A stretch of DNA of 62,005 nt, taken from positions 1-62,005 of the forward strand of contig NZ_BDBN01000065.1 of NCBI RefSeq assembly GCF_001613005.1. The letters are read 5' to 3'. Under the pieces are notes generated by a model. That model had not been told where the DNA came from and searched no databases. It worked only from the letters and a program-made list of their open reading frames with translations. Below, piece by piece: positions 46,141-54,783 of this stretch; positions within the stretch are counted from its first letter, which is position 1; each line of letters begins with the position of its first letter. The translations under genes were made by a program, and so were the position numbers. The stretch is from Nocardia nova NBRC 15556 (GTDB lineage: Bacteria > Actinomycetota > Actinomycetes > Mycobacteriales > Mycobacteriaceae).

Positions 46141-46860
46141 ATGACCGACACCACCCACACCCTCGTCATCGGCGGCAGCTCCGGCATGGGCCTCGCCCTG
46201 GCCGAACGACTCCTGGCAGCCGGACATCGAGTCACCATCGCCGCCCGCGACACCGACCGCCTGACCGCCGCGACCGCAGGGCTCGGCTATCCTGACCAGC
46301 TCCGCTCACAGCGCGTCGACATCGCCGAAGACGCTTCCATCGCAGCACTTTTCGACACCGTAGGCGCGGTCGATCACATCGTCGTCACCGCCGCCGACAT
46401 GCGCCACGGATACGGCCCGCTCACCGAGCTGCCCGCGCGCGACGCGCGGACCGTCCTCGACATCAAAGTGCTCGGGCCGTGGCTGGTCGCCAAGTACGCG
46501 GCAGATCGCGTCCGTAACTCCATCACCGTCACCTCCGGAATCGCGGCCTACCGTCCCGCACCCGGCGGCTCGGTCGTGGCCACCGCCAATGCCGCTCTGG
46601 AGGGCCTGGTCCGAGCGCTGGCGCTGGAATTGGCTCCGATCCGGGTCAACGCCGTCTCCCCCGGCTGGGTCGACACCCCGATCTGGGACGACTTCGCCGG
46701 CCCCGACAAACACGCCCGGCTCACCGCGATGGCCGCGCGACTGCCCGCCGGCCGCGTCGGCCGTCCCGCCGATATCGCGGCCGCGTTCCACGCCGTCCTC
46801 GACAACGACTTCATGACCGGCGAAGTCCTGCACGTCGAAGGCGGACACCGGCTGGTCTGA
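46141..46860 (+). CDS. Short-chain dehydrogenase-like protein with degenerate active site
   Basis: 239 residues. Rossmann fold with the dinucleotide motif VIGGSSGMGLALAERL and AARDTDRL. The Ser of the usual triad is present (VTSGIAAY), but the YxxxK pair is missing: the segment normally YSASKAALEGL reads VVATANAALEGL. A class of SDR-like proteins with this SVVA..N.ALE pattern exists (from memory), so this is a subfamily trait rather than a mutation. Conventional dehydrogenase chemistry is doubtful. The C-terminal part (VNAVSPGWVDTPIW) is intact. Confidence 0.85.
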   Translation: MTDTTHTLVIGGSSGMGLALAERLLAAGHRVTIAARDTDRLTAATAGLGYPDQLRSQRVDIAEDASIAALFDTVGAVDHIVVTAADMRHGYGPLTELPARDARTVLDIKVLGPWLVAKYAADRVRNSITVTSGIAAYRPAPGGSVVATANAALEGLVRALALELAPIRVNAVSPGWVDTPIWDDFAGPDKHARLTAMAARLPAGRVGRPADIAAAFHAVLDNDFMTGEVLHVEGGHRLV

Positions 46861-46959
46861 CGAACCACCCCGCACATGGCGGCGCCCCGCACCACCGGCC
46901 ATCGGCACCGCTACCGCGGTGCTGAGCGGACGGGATATGCGGGGCGCGCGCCCTGCCGA

Positions 46960-47451
46960 TCAGGCCAGCTGAGCCGAAACGATCGTGATCGGCTCGACCG
47001 GCACATCCTGATGCCCGGCCTTGGAGCCCGTGCGGACACCCTCGATCGAATCCACGACGGCGTTACCGTCGACGACCCGCCCGAAGACCGCGTAGCCCCA
47101 GCCGTCCTGACCCGGGTAGTTCAGGAAGTCGTTGTCGGCGGTGTTGATGAAGAACTGGGCACTGGCCGAATGCGGATCCGCCGTACGCGCCATCGCGACG
47201 GTGTACTTGTCGTTGCGCAGCCCGTTCTTGGCCTCGTTCTGCACCCGGTTGGGCGCCGGCTTCTGCTGCATATCGGCGGTCAGACCGCCGCCCTGCACCA
47301 TGAAACCCGGAATCACACGGTGGAAGATTGTCCCGTCGTAGTGGCCGGACTTGACGTAGTCCACGAAGTTCGCGACCGTTTGCGGCGCCTTCGTCTCGTC
47401 CAATTCGAGGGTGATGTCCCCGGCTGATGTGTTGAGCAACACTGTGGTCAT
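46960..47451 (-). CDS. Peptidyl-prolyl cis-trans isomerase (cyclophilin)
   Basis: 163 residues, one cyclophilin domain without signal peptide, so cytoplasmic. Active-site residues appear in IFHRVIPGFMVQGG (Arg and Phe), SASAQFFIN (Gln-Phe-Phe), GYAVFGRVVDG and the N-terminal LNTSAGDITLELD. It accelerates Xaa-Pro isomerization in folding proteins. ATG 47451 chosen because the domain starts there; a frame extending to 47490 adds unrelated residues. The upstream 244 bp contain an AT-rich repeat also found upstream of the VOC gene. Confidence 0.93.
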   Translation of the reverse strand: MTTVLLNTSAGDITLELDETKAPQTVANFVDYVKSGHYDGTIFHRVIPGFMVQGGGLTADMQQKPAPNRVQNEAKNGLRNDKYTVAMARTADPHSASAQFFINTADNDFLNYPGQDGWGYAVFGRVVDGNAVVDSIEGVRTGSKAGHQDVPVEPITIVSAQLA

Positions 47452-47695
47452 CCGGTCATCGTATGGCAGCCGCCTGCACCCGGCGGACAACCCCTCATCT
47501 CGGGCGTACGAATAGGCCTCGGTCGTCTTGTGCTGTCTTCAGTTTCTGTTACGTGAGCTGGAAGTCTGCGGCGCGCTTCAACGATACACATAGTTAGATG
47601 CGCATATCTCCATCACATATTGTTTTATTGCGCCGCAATGCCGGCCGCCACCTCCTCGAGCGCCGGGGCATTCGACCCCGAGGACGGAAACGGAT
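47452..47695. other. AT-rich intergenic region upstream of the cyclophilin gene
   Basis: 244 bp without a supported gene. Bases 47520-47635 are markedly richer in A/T than the surroundings and include one copy of an imperfect direct repeat (47595-47631) whose partner lies at 48171-48205. It contains ATGCGCAT, a perfect 8-bp palindrome. Confidence 0.5.
47595..47631. repeat. Imperfect direct repeat, copy 1
   Basis: Begins TAGATGCGCATA, then CCAT, ATAT, GTT and TTGC blocks in the same order as copy 2 at 48171-48205. It lies about 145-180 bp upstream of the cyclophilin start. Confidence 0.65.
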
Positions 47696-48082
47696 TCAGG
47701 CCTCGTACAACTCCAGCGGCAAGTCGTCCGGGTCGAAGAAGAAACCGAAACGGCGACCGGTGAATTCGTCGACCCGGACCTCCTCCACGACCACTCCCCT
47801 CCCCCGCAGCTCCGCCAGGCCCGCGGCGACGTCTTCGACGACGAAGGCGAGATGACGCAGCCCGCACGCCTCGGGCCGCGACGGCCGTGTCGGCGGATCC
47901 GGGAACGAGAAGAGCTCCAGTTGGGCGCCGTCCGGCAGTGCGAGATCGAGCTTCCACGAACGCCGTTCGACCCGGTAGTGCTCCGCCACCACCCGCAGCC
48001 CTAGCACCTCGGTATAGAACGTTTTCGATCTCTGATAGTCCGACGCGATGATCGCCGCGTGGTGAATCCTCCGCAACTCCAT
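47696..48082 (-). CDS. VOC-superfamily protein, glyoxalase-like (YaeR-type)
   Basis: 128 residues, two beta-alpha-beta-beta-beta units of a vicinal oxygen chelate domain. Metal ligands fit the His in LRRIHHAAIIASD, the Glu in GAQLELFSF, the His in CGLRHLAFVVEDV and the Glu in LPLELYEA, the glyoxalase I pattern. Length and C-terminus match the YaeR-like group, some of which are lactoylglutathione lyase-like though actinobacteria use other thiols; the substrate is uncertain. It stands alone between AT-rich tracts carrying a direct repeat. Confidence 0.87.
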   Translation of the reverse strand: MELRRIHHAAIIASDYQRSKTFYTEVLGLRVVAEHYRVERRSWKLDLALPDGAQLELFSFPDPPTRPSRPEACGLRHLAFVVEDVAAGLAELRGRGVVVEEVRVDEFTGRRFGFFFDPDDLPLELYEA

Positions 48083-48170
48083 CGCCCGACCGTAGCCAGT
48101 CCTCGAGGCTGTGGTTATGGACGGTGAGCAGCGTGTGTCGACGAGATACGACATGGCGACTTTACATGTG

Positions 48171-48205
48171 TAGATGCGCATACGTCCATAGCAATATGTT
48201 CGTTG
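48171..48205. repeat. Imperfect direct repeat, copy 2
   Basis: Begins TAGATGCGCATA and shares the CCAT, ATATGTT and GTTGC blocks with copy 1. It lies about 90-120 bp upstream of the VOC gene start, in an AT-richer tract of the 184-bp gap to the fructosamine kinase gene. Confidence 0.65.
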
Positions 48206-48266
48206 CCGCCGACCACGCCGGCCCCGCTCACCGGCCGCCTCCGAAGAGGCTGCCGCGCACAGGCTT

Positions 48267-49136
48267 TCACAGTGCGGACAGTGCCTCTTCCGCGGCAGCG
48301 ATGGCTTGTTCCCGGTATCCCCCACCGAACAGCACGACATGCACCAGCAACGGATACAGCTGATGCAGTGCGATCCGCTGTTCCGCGCCGGGCGCGAGGG
48401 GGAAGCGCTCCCGGTATGCCCCCAGGATGTGGCCGAGATGCGGCGCGCCGAACAGCCGCAACATGGCCAGGTCCGTCTCGCGATGACCGCCGTGGGCGGC
48501 CGGGTCGATGAGCCGCACACCGCGCTCGGTCCACAGCACATTGCCCGACCACAGATCGCCGTGAATGCGGCACGGCGGCTCCGCTGGGCCGGCCAGATCG
48601 CCGATCCCGCCGATCACCCGCTCGACGAGCCGAGTTCCGTCGCGTCCCAGAACGGATGCGGCGGCGGGCAACAGCGGTTGCAGTCGATACCGGGCGTACC
48701 AGGGCCCCCACTCCCCCGCGACCATCGCGTTGTCCTGCGGAACCGTGGCGATACAGCCCGCCCATGGCGCGCCGTACCGGTCGACGGTGTGCGCGTGCAG
48801 TTCGGCAAGCGCTGCACCGAACTGCTCTGCGGCAGCACGGCTGGGCGTCACCGAACTCAACCACGGCAATACCAGAGTGCGCTCGTCGGCGGCCGATACC
48901 TGCGGGATCAGGTCCGCGGCGTCGGCCTCGCGCAACCAGCGCAGGCCCGCGGCCTCAGCGGTCAAGGCATGGTCCGCGGTCGAACCCGGTTCGCCCACAG
49001 CACTTTTCACGAAGGCATCGCGGCCGTCGGCGAGCCGCACGCGATACAAGGTCCAGGCATGCCCGCGTCCGGCGGTGCGCTCGGACACCACCGGTACGCC
49101 CAGCAAGGACTCCAGATGTGTCGACAACTCGCTCAC
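48267..49136 (-). CDS. Fructosamine kinase family protein
   Basis: 289 residues, aminoglycoside-phosphotransferase-like kinase fold. The catalytic loop CRIHGDLWSGNVLW and the metal-binding LIDPAAHGGHRETDLAML are exact fructosamine/ketosamine-3-kinase motifs, and FVKSA carries the ATP-binding Lys. It phosphorylates sugar-derived adducts on protein amines, starting deglycation. The GTG start overlaps the TetR stop (GTGA), so it is co-translated with that regulator. Together with the nearby VOC/glyoxalase-like protein it suggests glycation control, an inference from context. Confidence 0.9.
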   Translation of the reverse strand: MSELSTHLESLLGVPVVSERTAGRGHAWTLYRVRLADGRDAFVKSAVGEPGSTADHALTAEAAGLRWLREADAADLIPQVSAADERTLVLPWLSSVTPSRAAAEQFGAALAELHAHTVDRYGAPWAGCIATVPQDNAMVAGEWGPWYARYRLQPLLPAAASVLGRDGTRLVERVIGGIGDLAGPAEPPCRIHGDLWSGNVLWTERGVRLIDPAAHGGHRETDLAMLRLFGAPHLGHILGAYRERFPLAPGAEQRIALHQLYPLLVHVVLFGGGYREQAIAAAEEALSAL

Positions 49137-49762
49137 GAGCCGTAGACCGTCTGCCAGATCGCCCGCCCCAGCGCTCGGGCCAACTGTTCGTCGTCCACCG
49201 GATTCCCGGCCGCGAAGGTGAAGTCGATGGCACGCTCGACCATGCAGGTCAGGGCGATGGCGGTGGCCTCGACCTCCAGATCGGCGGAAATCCGGCCCGC
49301 CGCGCGCTCCCGGTCCAGCCGCCCGCGGACGATTTCGGTGAAGCGCTGGACCCGCTCCTGCCAGTAGCGGCCCACATCGCGGTCGTAGCCCGCCACCTCG
49401 GTGAGCGCGCGCAGGACGCGATGGTGTGCCCGGGTGCCCGCGATCATCAGCCGCATGGCCGTGACGACCCCCGCCTCTCCGTCGAGATGGTCTGCGGCCC
49501 ACCACAGTTCGGCCGTCCGGAACTGATCGTCGGTGGCGAGGTCAGCCATCCGGATCAGCAGCCGGCTCTTGTCGGGGAAATAGCGATAGAAGGTGGAGCG
49601 GGCGATGTCGGCCTCGGCGGCGATCCGGGCCACCGGAAGTTCGGTGTAGGTGACGCCGGTATCCAGCAGCCGGTCCACAGCGGAGAGCACCCGCCGCTCG
49701 ACCGCATCGCGCCGTTCGTCGCGCTCACGAGACCGCGAGCCGGGGCGGGTCAGCGACGCCAT
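49133..49762 (-). CDS. TetR-family transcriptional regulator
   Basis: 209 residues. N-terminal helix-turn-helix (VLSAVDRLLDTG, VARIAAEADIARSTFYRYFPDKSRLL spread over residues 26-70) followed by a helical ligand domain. The ATG at 49762 lacks a clear ribosome binding site. A 23-bp inverted repeat begins 34 bp upstream, a good autoregulatory operator. The downstream fructosamine kinase gene overlaps by 4 nt and is the probable co-regulated target. Confidence 0.9.
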   Translation of the reverse strand: MASLTRPGSRSRERDERRDAVERRVLSAVDRLLDTGVTYTELPVARIAAEADIARSTFYRYFPDKSRLLIRMADLATDDQFRTAELWWAADHLDGEAGVVTAMRLMIAGTRAHHRVLRALTEVAGYDRDVGRYWQERVQRFTEIVRGRLDRERAAGRISADLEVEATAIALTCMVERAIDFTFAAGNPVDDEQLARALGRAIWQTVYGS

Positions 49763-50099
49763 GTCGTGGGTTCGTCGGGGACGGCCATGGGCACATTGTC
49801 GCTCGAGTCACGAGACAACGCAGGTGACCACCGGAGGAAATCGCCGAAAGATGTGGGCGTCATCCTGGGAAAAGTCTGTGATAACAGCCACAAACGGCAG
49901 TTCAGCCTAGTTTCGCTCCATTGCGAGCCTCGCAAGAAAGCATCACTCGCACTGAAGGTTTCAGTTGTCCTGCCGACAGCCGGGCGAACGTGGTGAACAG
50001 GAACTGAATGAATGAACTCCGGGCGTTCACTATCCGTTAGCTGGCCTGGTCTGTGATTCCTTCGTCCCTGAACCACTCTGTCTCGAGGTTCCGCAAAAA
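49763..50099. other. Divergent intergenic region between TetR and the secreted-protein gene
   Basis: 337 bp with no supported gene. It contains the TetR operator candidate at 49796-49818, a perfect palindrome TTGCGAG-C-CTCGCAA at 49921-49935, and an AT-richer stretch at 49955-50035 that may hold the promoter of the secreted-protein gene. Confidence 0.5.
49796..49818. promoter_or_regulatory. Candidate TetR operator (23-bp imperfect inverted repeat)
   Basis: Outer arms TTGTC and GACAA are perfect, and 8 of 11 pairs match over the full repeat around the CTCGAGTCACGAG core. It sits just upstream of the TetR start. Confidence 0.5.
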
Positions 50100-50807
50100 A
50101 TGATGATGAGGAAATTCGCCGCGACCGCCGCCATGCTGGTCGCCGCCGTCGGCGTCGCGGCCGGTACCGCGAACGCAGACCCCGCCGCCCCCGCCGCGCC
50201 CGAAAGCGTCCACTACAAGGCCAGCGTCGTCGACGACAGCAAAGCGGTCATCAAGACCGACAGTGGCTCGATCGTCAACGAAGACGGCATGCTGAAGATC
50301 AAGGCCGCCAACGGCACCGTACTCGCCGGCACCCCGCTGAACTTCCGGGTCAACGACTTCGAGTTCCCGATCGCCGCCGACATCTCCGGCAACACCGCCA
50401 CCCTGACCCCTCAGCTGGATCTGCAGCACGCGGTCTACAAGCCGGTCGCCCTGCCCTTCGAGGACTCCGCTCCCTGGAAGACCCCCTACGACCGCGAGAC
50501 CGCCGCGTTCAACCGGCTGAAGGACACCATCGGCACCGGTGCCACCATCGGTGCCCTCACCGGTGCCATCGGTGGCGCGGTCATCGGCTGCGTCGCGGGC
50601 GCTGCCATCGGCCTCGTCGCCACCGGTGCGCTGGCCACCCTGTTCGGCCTCGGCCCGCTCGGCGGATGTGTCGCCGGCGCCGCCGCCGTCGGCTTCCTGG
50701 GCGTGCTCGCCGGACAGATCTTCATCACCGCCCCGGTCGCCATCGGCGCCGCGATCCAGTACTTCGCCACCATCAACGCCCCGTTCAAGCCGGCGCCGAG
50801 CAAGTAA
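50100..50807 (+). CDS. Secreted protein with Gly/Ala-rich hydrophobic C-terminus
   Basis: 235 residues. A Sec signal peptide covers about residues 1-27: a basic start, the core FAATAAMLVAAVGVAAG and the cleavage site ANADP. A mature polar domain (30-145) precedes about 75 Gly/Ala/Val-rich residues (TIGALTGAIGGAVIGCVAGA) with two Cys that could pair or sit in a membrane or cell-wall lipid layer. I associate this layout with Nocardia-specific DUF8020-type proteins. Three ATG codons in a row begin the gene; the first is used here. A strong terminator follows. Confidence 0.82.
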   Translation: MMMRKFAATAAMLVAAVGVAAGTANADPAAPAAPESVHYKASVVDDSKAVIKTDSGSIVNEDGMLKIKAANGTVLAGTPLNFRVNDFEFPIAADISGNTATLTPQLDLQHAVYKPVALPFEDSAPWKTPYDRETAAFNRLKDTIGTGATIGALTGAIGGAVIGCVAGAAIGLVATGALATLFGLGPLGGCVAGAAAVGFLGVLAGQIFITAPVAIGAAIQYFATINAPFKPAPSK

Positions 50808-50832
50808 CAAGTAAATCCGCTGCCGGACTACG

Positions 50833-50872
50833 CGACGGTGCCCTCACAGCGTTTGCTGTGAGGGCACCGTCG
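50833..50872 (+). terminator. Hairpin terminator after the secreted-protein gene
   Basis: A perfect 18-bp stem (CGACGGTGCCCTCACAGC with its complement) around the loop GTTT, starting 25 nt after the stop. One of the strongest hairpins in the window. Confidence 0.85.
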
Positions 50873-51008
50873 TCATTACCGAGGGTGTTTCCATTTACAC
50901 TTCGGTGCGGGCGAGTTGCAGGATAAAAGCAGCCGGACGCGGGTATCCGGCACAGATCGAAGCACTCTTCGGCACGGGATCGATCCCGTCAACGTGAGGC
51001 CAGGTGTT

Positions 51009-53669
51009 ATGGCAGGTTCTCCCGCGAAGCCAGCGCCCGTTGGGGACCCGCCCATCGCCGTTCCCGACTGCGTCCAGGTGCGTGGCGCACGAGAGCACAA
51101 TCTCGCCGACGTCGATGTCGACATTCCCCGTGACGCGCTGGTGGTATTCACCGGCGTCTCGGGCTCGGGGAAATCGTCGTTGGCTTTCGGCACGTTGTTC
51201 GCGGAATCCCAGCGCCGGTATCTGGAGTCGGTGGCCCCGTACGCGCGCCGCCTCATCGATCAGGTGGGCGTACCCGACGTCGATTCGATCGAGGGGATGC
51301 CGCCGGCGGTCGCTCTGCAGCAACACCGCGCCGGCGGTAGCGCCCGCTCCTCCGTCGGCAGTGTGACGACGTTGTCCAGCCTGGTCCGCATGCTGTATTC
51401 ACGAGCCGGCAACTACCCCGCGAAGCAACCGATGCTCTACGCCGAGGACTTCTCGCCGAACACCGTTCAAGGAGCGTGTCCCACCTGTCACGGAATCGGC
51501 CGCGTGTACGAGGTGCCCGAGAAGCTGATGGTGCCCGATCCGTCGCTGACGATCCGGGAACGAGCTATCGCCTCCTGGCCACCGGCGTGGCACGGTCAGA
51601 ACCTCCGCGACATCCTGGTCTCGCTCGGATACGACGTCGACCGGCCGTGGCGAGATCTGCCGAAGAAGGACCGCGACTGGATCCTCTACACCGACGAGCA
51701 CCCCACGGTGCCGGTGTACGCGGGCTTCACTCCGGCACAGACGCGGCGTGCGCTGAAACAGCAGATGGAGCCCAGCTACCAGGGCACGTTCACCGGCGCG
51801 CGCCGGTATGTCCTCGACACCTTCGCGAACACCAAGAGCGCCTCGGTGAAGAAGCGGGTGTCCCGGTTCATCAGCAGTGCGGTGTGCCCCACCTGCGACG
51901 GCAAACTGCTCAAACCGGAAGCCCTGTCGGTGACGTTCGAAGGGCTCGACATCGCCGAATTCTCCGCCCTTCCCCTGGGCCGCCTCGCCGAACTGTTGTC
52001 GTCGGTCCTCGCCGAGAACTGGCACCCGACCGGAACCGGCTCCGACGCCGTACTCGACGAGACGACCCGCCGAGCGGCGGTCGACAAGCGTGTCGCGGCC
52101 GGAGGTTCGGCACACGATGCAGCCCCGGACGTGCGCAGCACGCCGAACATGTCGGTCGAAAAGCGCGCTGCCGCACAGCGTTTGGTCGCCGAACTGCTGG
52201 AACGGCTGCGGCCCGTCACCGACCTGGGCCTGGGCTATCTGTCTTTGGACCGCAGCACACCGACCCTGTCGTCCGGCGAATTGCAGCGCGTGCGGCTGGC
52301 GACGCAACTGTCCTCACAGCTCTTCGGAGTCGTGTACGTCCTCGACGAACCGTCGGCAGGGCTGCACCCGCGCGACCGCGACGCCCTGCTGGTCATCCTG
52401 GAGGGTCTGAAGCGGCGCGGCAACAGCGTTTTCGTCGTCGAGCATTCACTCGACATCGTTCGCGCCGCCGACTGGCTGATCGATCTCGGGCCCGGCGCCG
52501 GCGAGAACGGCGGCCGGATTCTGCACAGCGGACCGCCCGAAGGCTTGGCCGAGGTCGGCGAATCCGCGACCCGGCGCTACCTGTTCGGTCACGAACGGCC
52601 CGCACCCCGGCCGCCGCGGCGCGCGGAGGAATGGGTGCGACTGAAGAAGGTGCGCCGCAACAATTTACGCGACGTGTCGGTGTCGTTTCCGCTGCAGTGC
52701 CTGACCGCTGTCACAGGCGTGTCCGGCTCCGGGAAGTCGAGCCTGGTCAGTCAGGCGCTACCGGCTCTCATAGGTGAGTACCTGGGGCACCCGGTCGGCG
52801 CGCCCGCCGACGACACCGGAGACGATCTGCTGCTGTCGGACGACTCGCAGGCCGTCGACGGCACGATCCTCGGCGGAGTCGGCGATCTTCGCCGTGTGGT
52901 GTGCATCGATCAGAAGCCGATCGGGCGCACTCCCCGATCGAACGTCGCCACCTACACCGGAATGTTCGACCACATCCGCCGCCGTTTCGCCGCCACACCG
53001 AAGGCGCGGCGCCGACGCTACAACGCGGGCCGATTCTCGTTCAACGTCGCCTCCGGGCGGTGCCCCACCTGTGAGGGCGAAGGCTGGGTGATGGTCGAAT
53101 TGCTCTTCCTGCCCAGCGTTTACACTCCGTGCCCGGACTGCCACGGCACCCGCTATCAAGCGAGCACACTCGAAATCACTTGGCACGGCCGCAATATCGC
53201 CGAGGTTCTCGAGATGAGCGTCGACGAGGCGCGGGCGTTCTTCGAGGGTGACACCGACATCCTCCGCTCACTGACCGTGTTGGACGACGTCGGACTGGGC
53301 TACCTCCGGCTGGGGCAGCCGGCGACCGAACTGTCCGGTGGCGAGGCCCAACGGGTCAAACTCGCCACCGAACTGCAGCGCGCACATCGCGGCGACGCCC
53401 TGTACCTCCTCGACGAACCCACCTCGGGATTACATCCGGCCGATACCGACCGGCTGATGCTGCACCTGCAGAAACTGGTGGACGCGGGCAATACGGTCGT
53501 GGTCGCCGAACTGGACATGCGTGTGGTGGTCCAGGCCGACCATGTCATCGACCTCGGCCCCGGCGCCGGCAACGAGGGCGGTCGCGTCGTCACCACCGGC
53601 ACCCCGGCCGAGGCGGCCACCGATCCGCACAGCGCAACCGCTCCCTACCTCGCGGCGGCGCTGCGCTGA
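51009..53669 (+). CDS. UvrA-like ABC ATPase lacking the UvrB-binding domain
   Basis: 886 residues. Two ABC ATPase units: Walker A GVSGSGKSS at 49-57 and a second copy in the C-terminal half; signatures LSSGELQRV and LSGGEAQRV; Walker B VYVLDEPSAGLH and LYLLDEPTSGLH. Zinc-module cysteines are present (CPTCHG, CPTCDG, CPTCEG, CPDCHG). Between the first Walker A and the first CPTC there are only about 100 residues, with no room for the UvrB-binding domain or first zinc loop of UvrA. It thus resembles UvrA2/DrrC-type proteins linked to drug or DNA-adduct tolerance. The in-frame 50916 start is less likely than ATG 51009. Confidence 0.87.
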   Translation: MAGSPAKPAPVGDPPIAVPDCVQVRGAREHNLADVDVDIPRDALVVFTGVSGSGKSSLAFGTLFAESQRRYLESVAPYARRLIDQVGVPDVDSIEGMPPAVALQQHRAGGSARSSVGSVTTLSSLVRMLYSRAGNYPAKQPMLYAEDFSPNTVQGACPTCHGIGRVYEVPEKLMVPDPSLTIRERAIASWPPAWHGQNLRDILVSLGYDVDRPWRDLPKKDRDWILYTDEHPTVPVYAGFTPAQTRRALKQQMEPSYQGTFTGARRYVLDTFANTKSASVKKRVSRFISSAVCPTCDGKLLKPEALSVTFEGLDIAEFSALPLGRLAELLSSVLAENWHPTGTGSDAVLDETTRRAAVDKRVAAGGSAHDAAPDVRSTPNMSVEKRAAAQRLVAELLERLRPVTDLGLGYLSLDRSTPTLSSGELQRVRLATQLSSQLFGVVYVLDEPSAGLHPRDRDALLVILEGLKRRGNSVFVVEHSLDIVRAADWLIDLGPGAGENGGRILHSGPPEGLAEVGESATRRYLFGHERPAPRPPRRAEEWVRLKKVRRNNLRDVSVSFPLQCLTAVTGVSGSGKSSLVSQALPALIGEYLGHPVGAPADDTGDDLLLSDDSQAVDGTILGGVGDLRRVVCIDQKPIGRTPRSNVATYTGMFDHIRRRFAATPKARRRRYNAGRFSFNVASGRCPTCEGEGWVMVELLFLPSVYTPCPDCHGTRYQASTLEITWHGRNIAEVLEMSVDEARAFFEGDTDILRSLTVLDDVGLGYLRLGQPATELSGGEAQRVKLATELQRAHRGDALYLLDEPTSGLHPADTDRLMLHLQKLVDAGNTVVVAELDMRVVVQADHVIDLGPGAGNEGGRVVTTGTPAEAATDPHSATAPYLAAALR

Positions 53670-53784
53670 CACCGGTCGGGACTGCGGACGAGCCGATCAG
53701 CGTGACTGCGGTCTCGGCCGAACCAGGTGAAAGTCACTGTCTGCGTTCGGATTCTTGTCGGTGGCTCTCGGTAACGTCCGGCAT

Positions 53785-54705
53785 GTGAACCAACCCCGCA
53801 CCGGAACAGAGCCCTCGGCGCCGTTTCCGGCCTTATCGCCGCAATCCGGCCGTCCGGTGCTGATCACGGGCGCATCGGGCAGAATCGGCTCGGGCGTGGT
53901 GGCCGCGTTGCTCGCGGCGGGTGCACCCGTTCGCGCGGCCTACCGGGATCCCGCACGCACCGCCGCGATGAGGGAATCGGGCCACGACGCGGTCACCGTC
54001 GACTACACGCGCCCTGCCACCCTGCCCGCCGCGATGGCGGGCGTCGGCACCCTCTTCCTGGTCACCGCCACTACCGCGACGCAGACTCGGGACGAACTCG
54101 CCCTGGTCGAAGAGGCGTACAGAGCCGGCGTCGAACGGGTCGTCAAGGTGTCTTTGTGGCGGGCCGACGAACGCCTCACTCCCCTCGCCGACCTGCATCG
54201 GCCGGTGGAGGAGGCCATCGAACGCTCCGGATTGCGGTGGACCTTCTTGCGGCCGAACTTCTTCATGCAGAACTTCGCGCAGATGGCGGCGTCGATCGCC
54301 GAGCACGGAGTGATCGCACGCCCGGGAGGTTCGGCGCCCATCAGCTACGTCGACGCCCGTGACGTTGCCGGTGTCGCCGCACATGTCCTCACCACCGGCG
54401 GCCACGACGGCCGGATCTATGCCCTCACCGGTCCCCGCGCTCTCACCTACGACGAGGTGGCCGACGTCTTCTCGGATGTTCTGCGCAAGCCCGTGCGATA
54501 CCACGCACTGACCGCGACGGAAGCACGTGACGGCCTGCTCGCCGCCGGCGTTCCGGCATTCATGGCAGAAGCCTTGGTCCGGGTGAGCACCGTCTACGGC
54601 GACGGCGGAGCCGATTCGGTGCTGTCGACCGTTACCGACCTGACCGGTGACGCGCCGAGAAGCTTCGAGCAGTTCGTTCGCGACCATCGCCGGCTCTTCG
54701 GATAA
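53785..54705 (+). CDS. NmrA-like NAD(P)-binding protein
   Basis: 306 residues. Atypical SDR with the motif VLITGASGRIGSGVVAALLAAG, then VRAAYRDP, and a central TLFLVTATT; FLRPNFFMQNFAQM and ISYVDARDVAGV are characteristic of the NmrA/QOR2 group. The C-terminal part (YALTGPRALTYDEVADVFS) is also conserved. Members act as quinone reductases or redox sensors; no YxxxK dyad is evident. GTG 53785 is a provisional start (TTG 53755 and GTG 53761 are in frame; none has a clear ribosome binding site). Confidence 0.85.
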   Translation: MNQPRTGTEPSAPFPALSPQSGRPVLITGASGRIGSGVVAALLAAGAPVRAAYRDPARTAAMRESGHDAVTVDYTRPATLPAAMAGVGTLFLVTATTATQTRDELALVEEAYRAGVERVVKVSLWRADERLTPLADLHRPVEEAIERSGLRWTFLRPNFFMQNFAQMAASIAEHGVIARPGGSAPISYVDARDVAGVAAHVLTTGGHDGRIYALTGPRALTYDEVADVFSDVLRKPVRYHALTATEARDGLLAAGVPAFMAEALVRVSTVYGDGGADSVLSTVTDLTGDAPRSFEQFVRDHRRLFG

Positions 54706-54783
54706 CTACTCGCCGGCGAATCTCGAAACATTTGGCGGCACAACAGGTTCGACCCCCATCGGCCACTTCGGCCGCCGCACATT

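Noticed and set aside
47598..47855. An 85-codon plus-strand frame beginning inside the AT-rich repeat
   Set aside because: It runs antisense into the VOC gene with no motif; the second repeat copy has a stop after five codons in the same frame.
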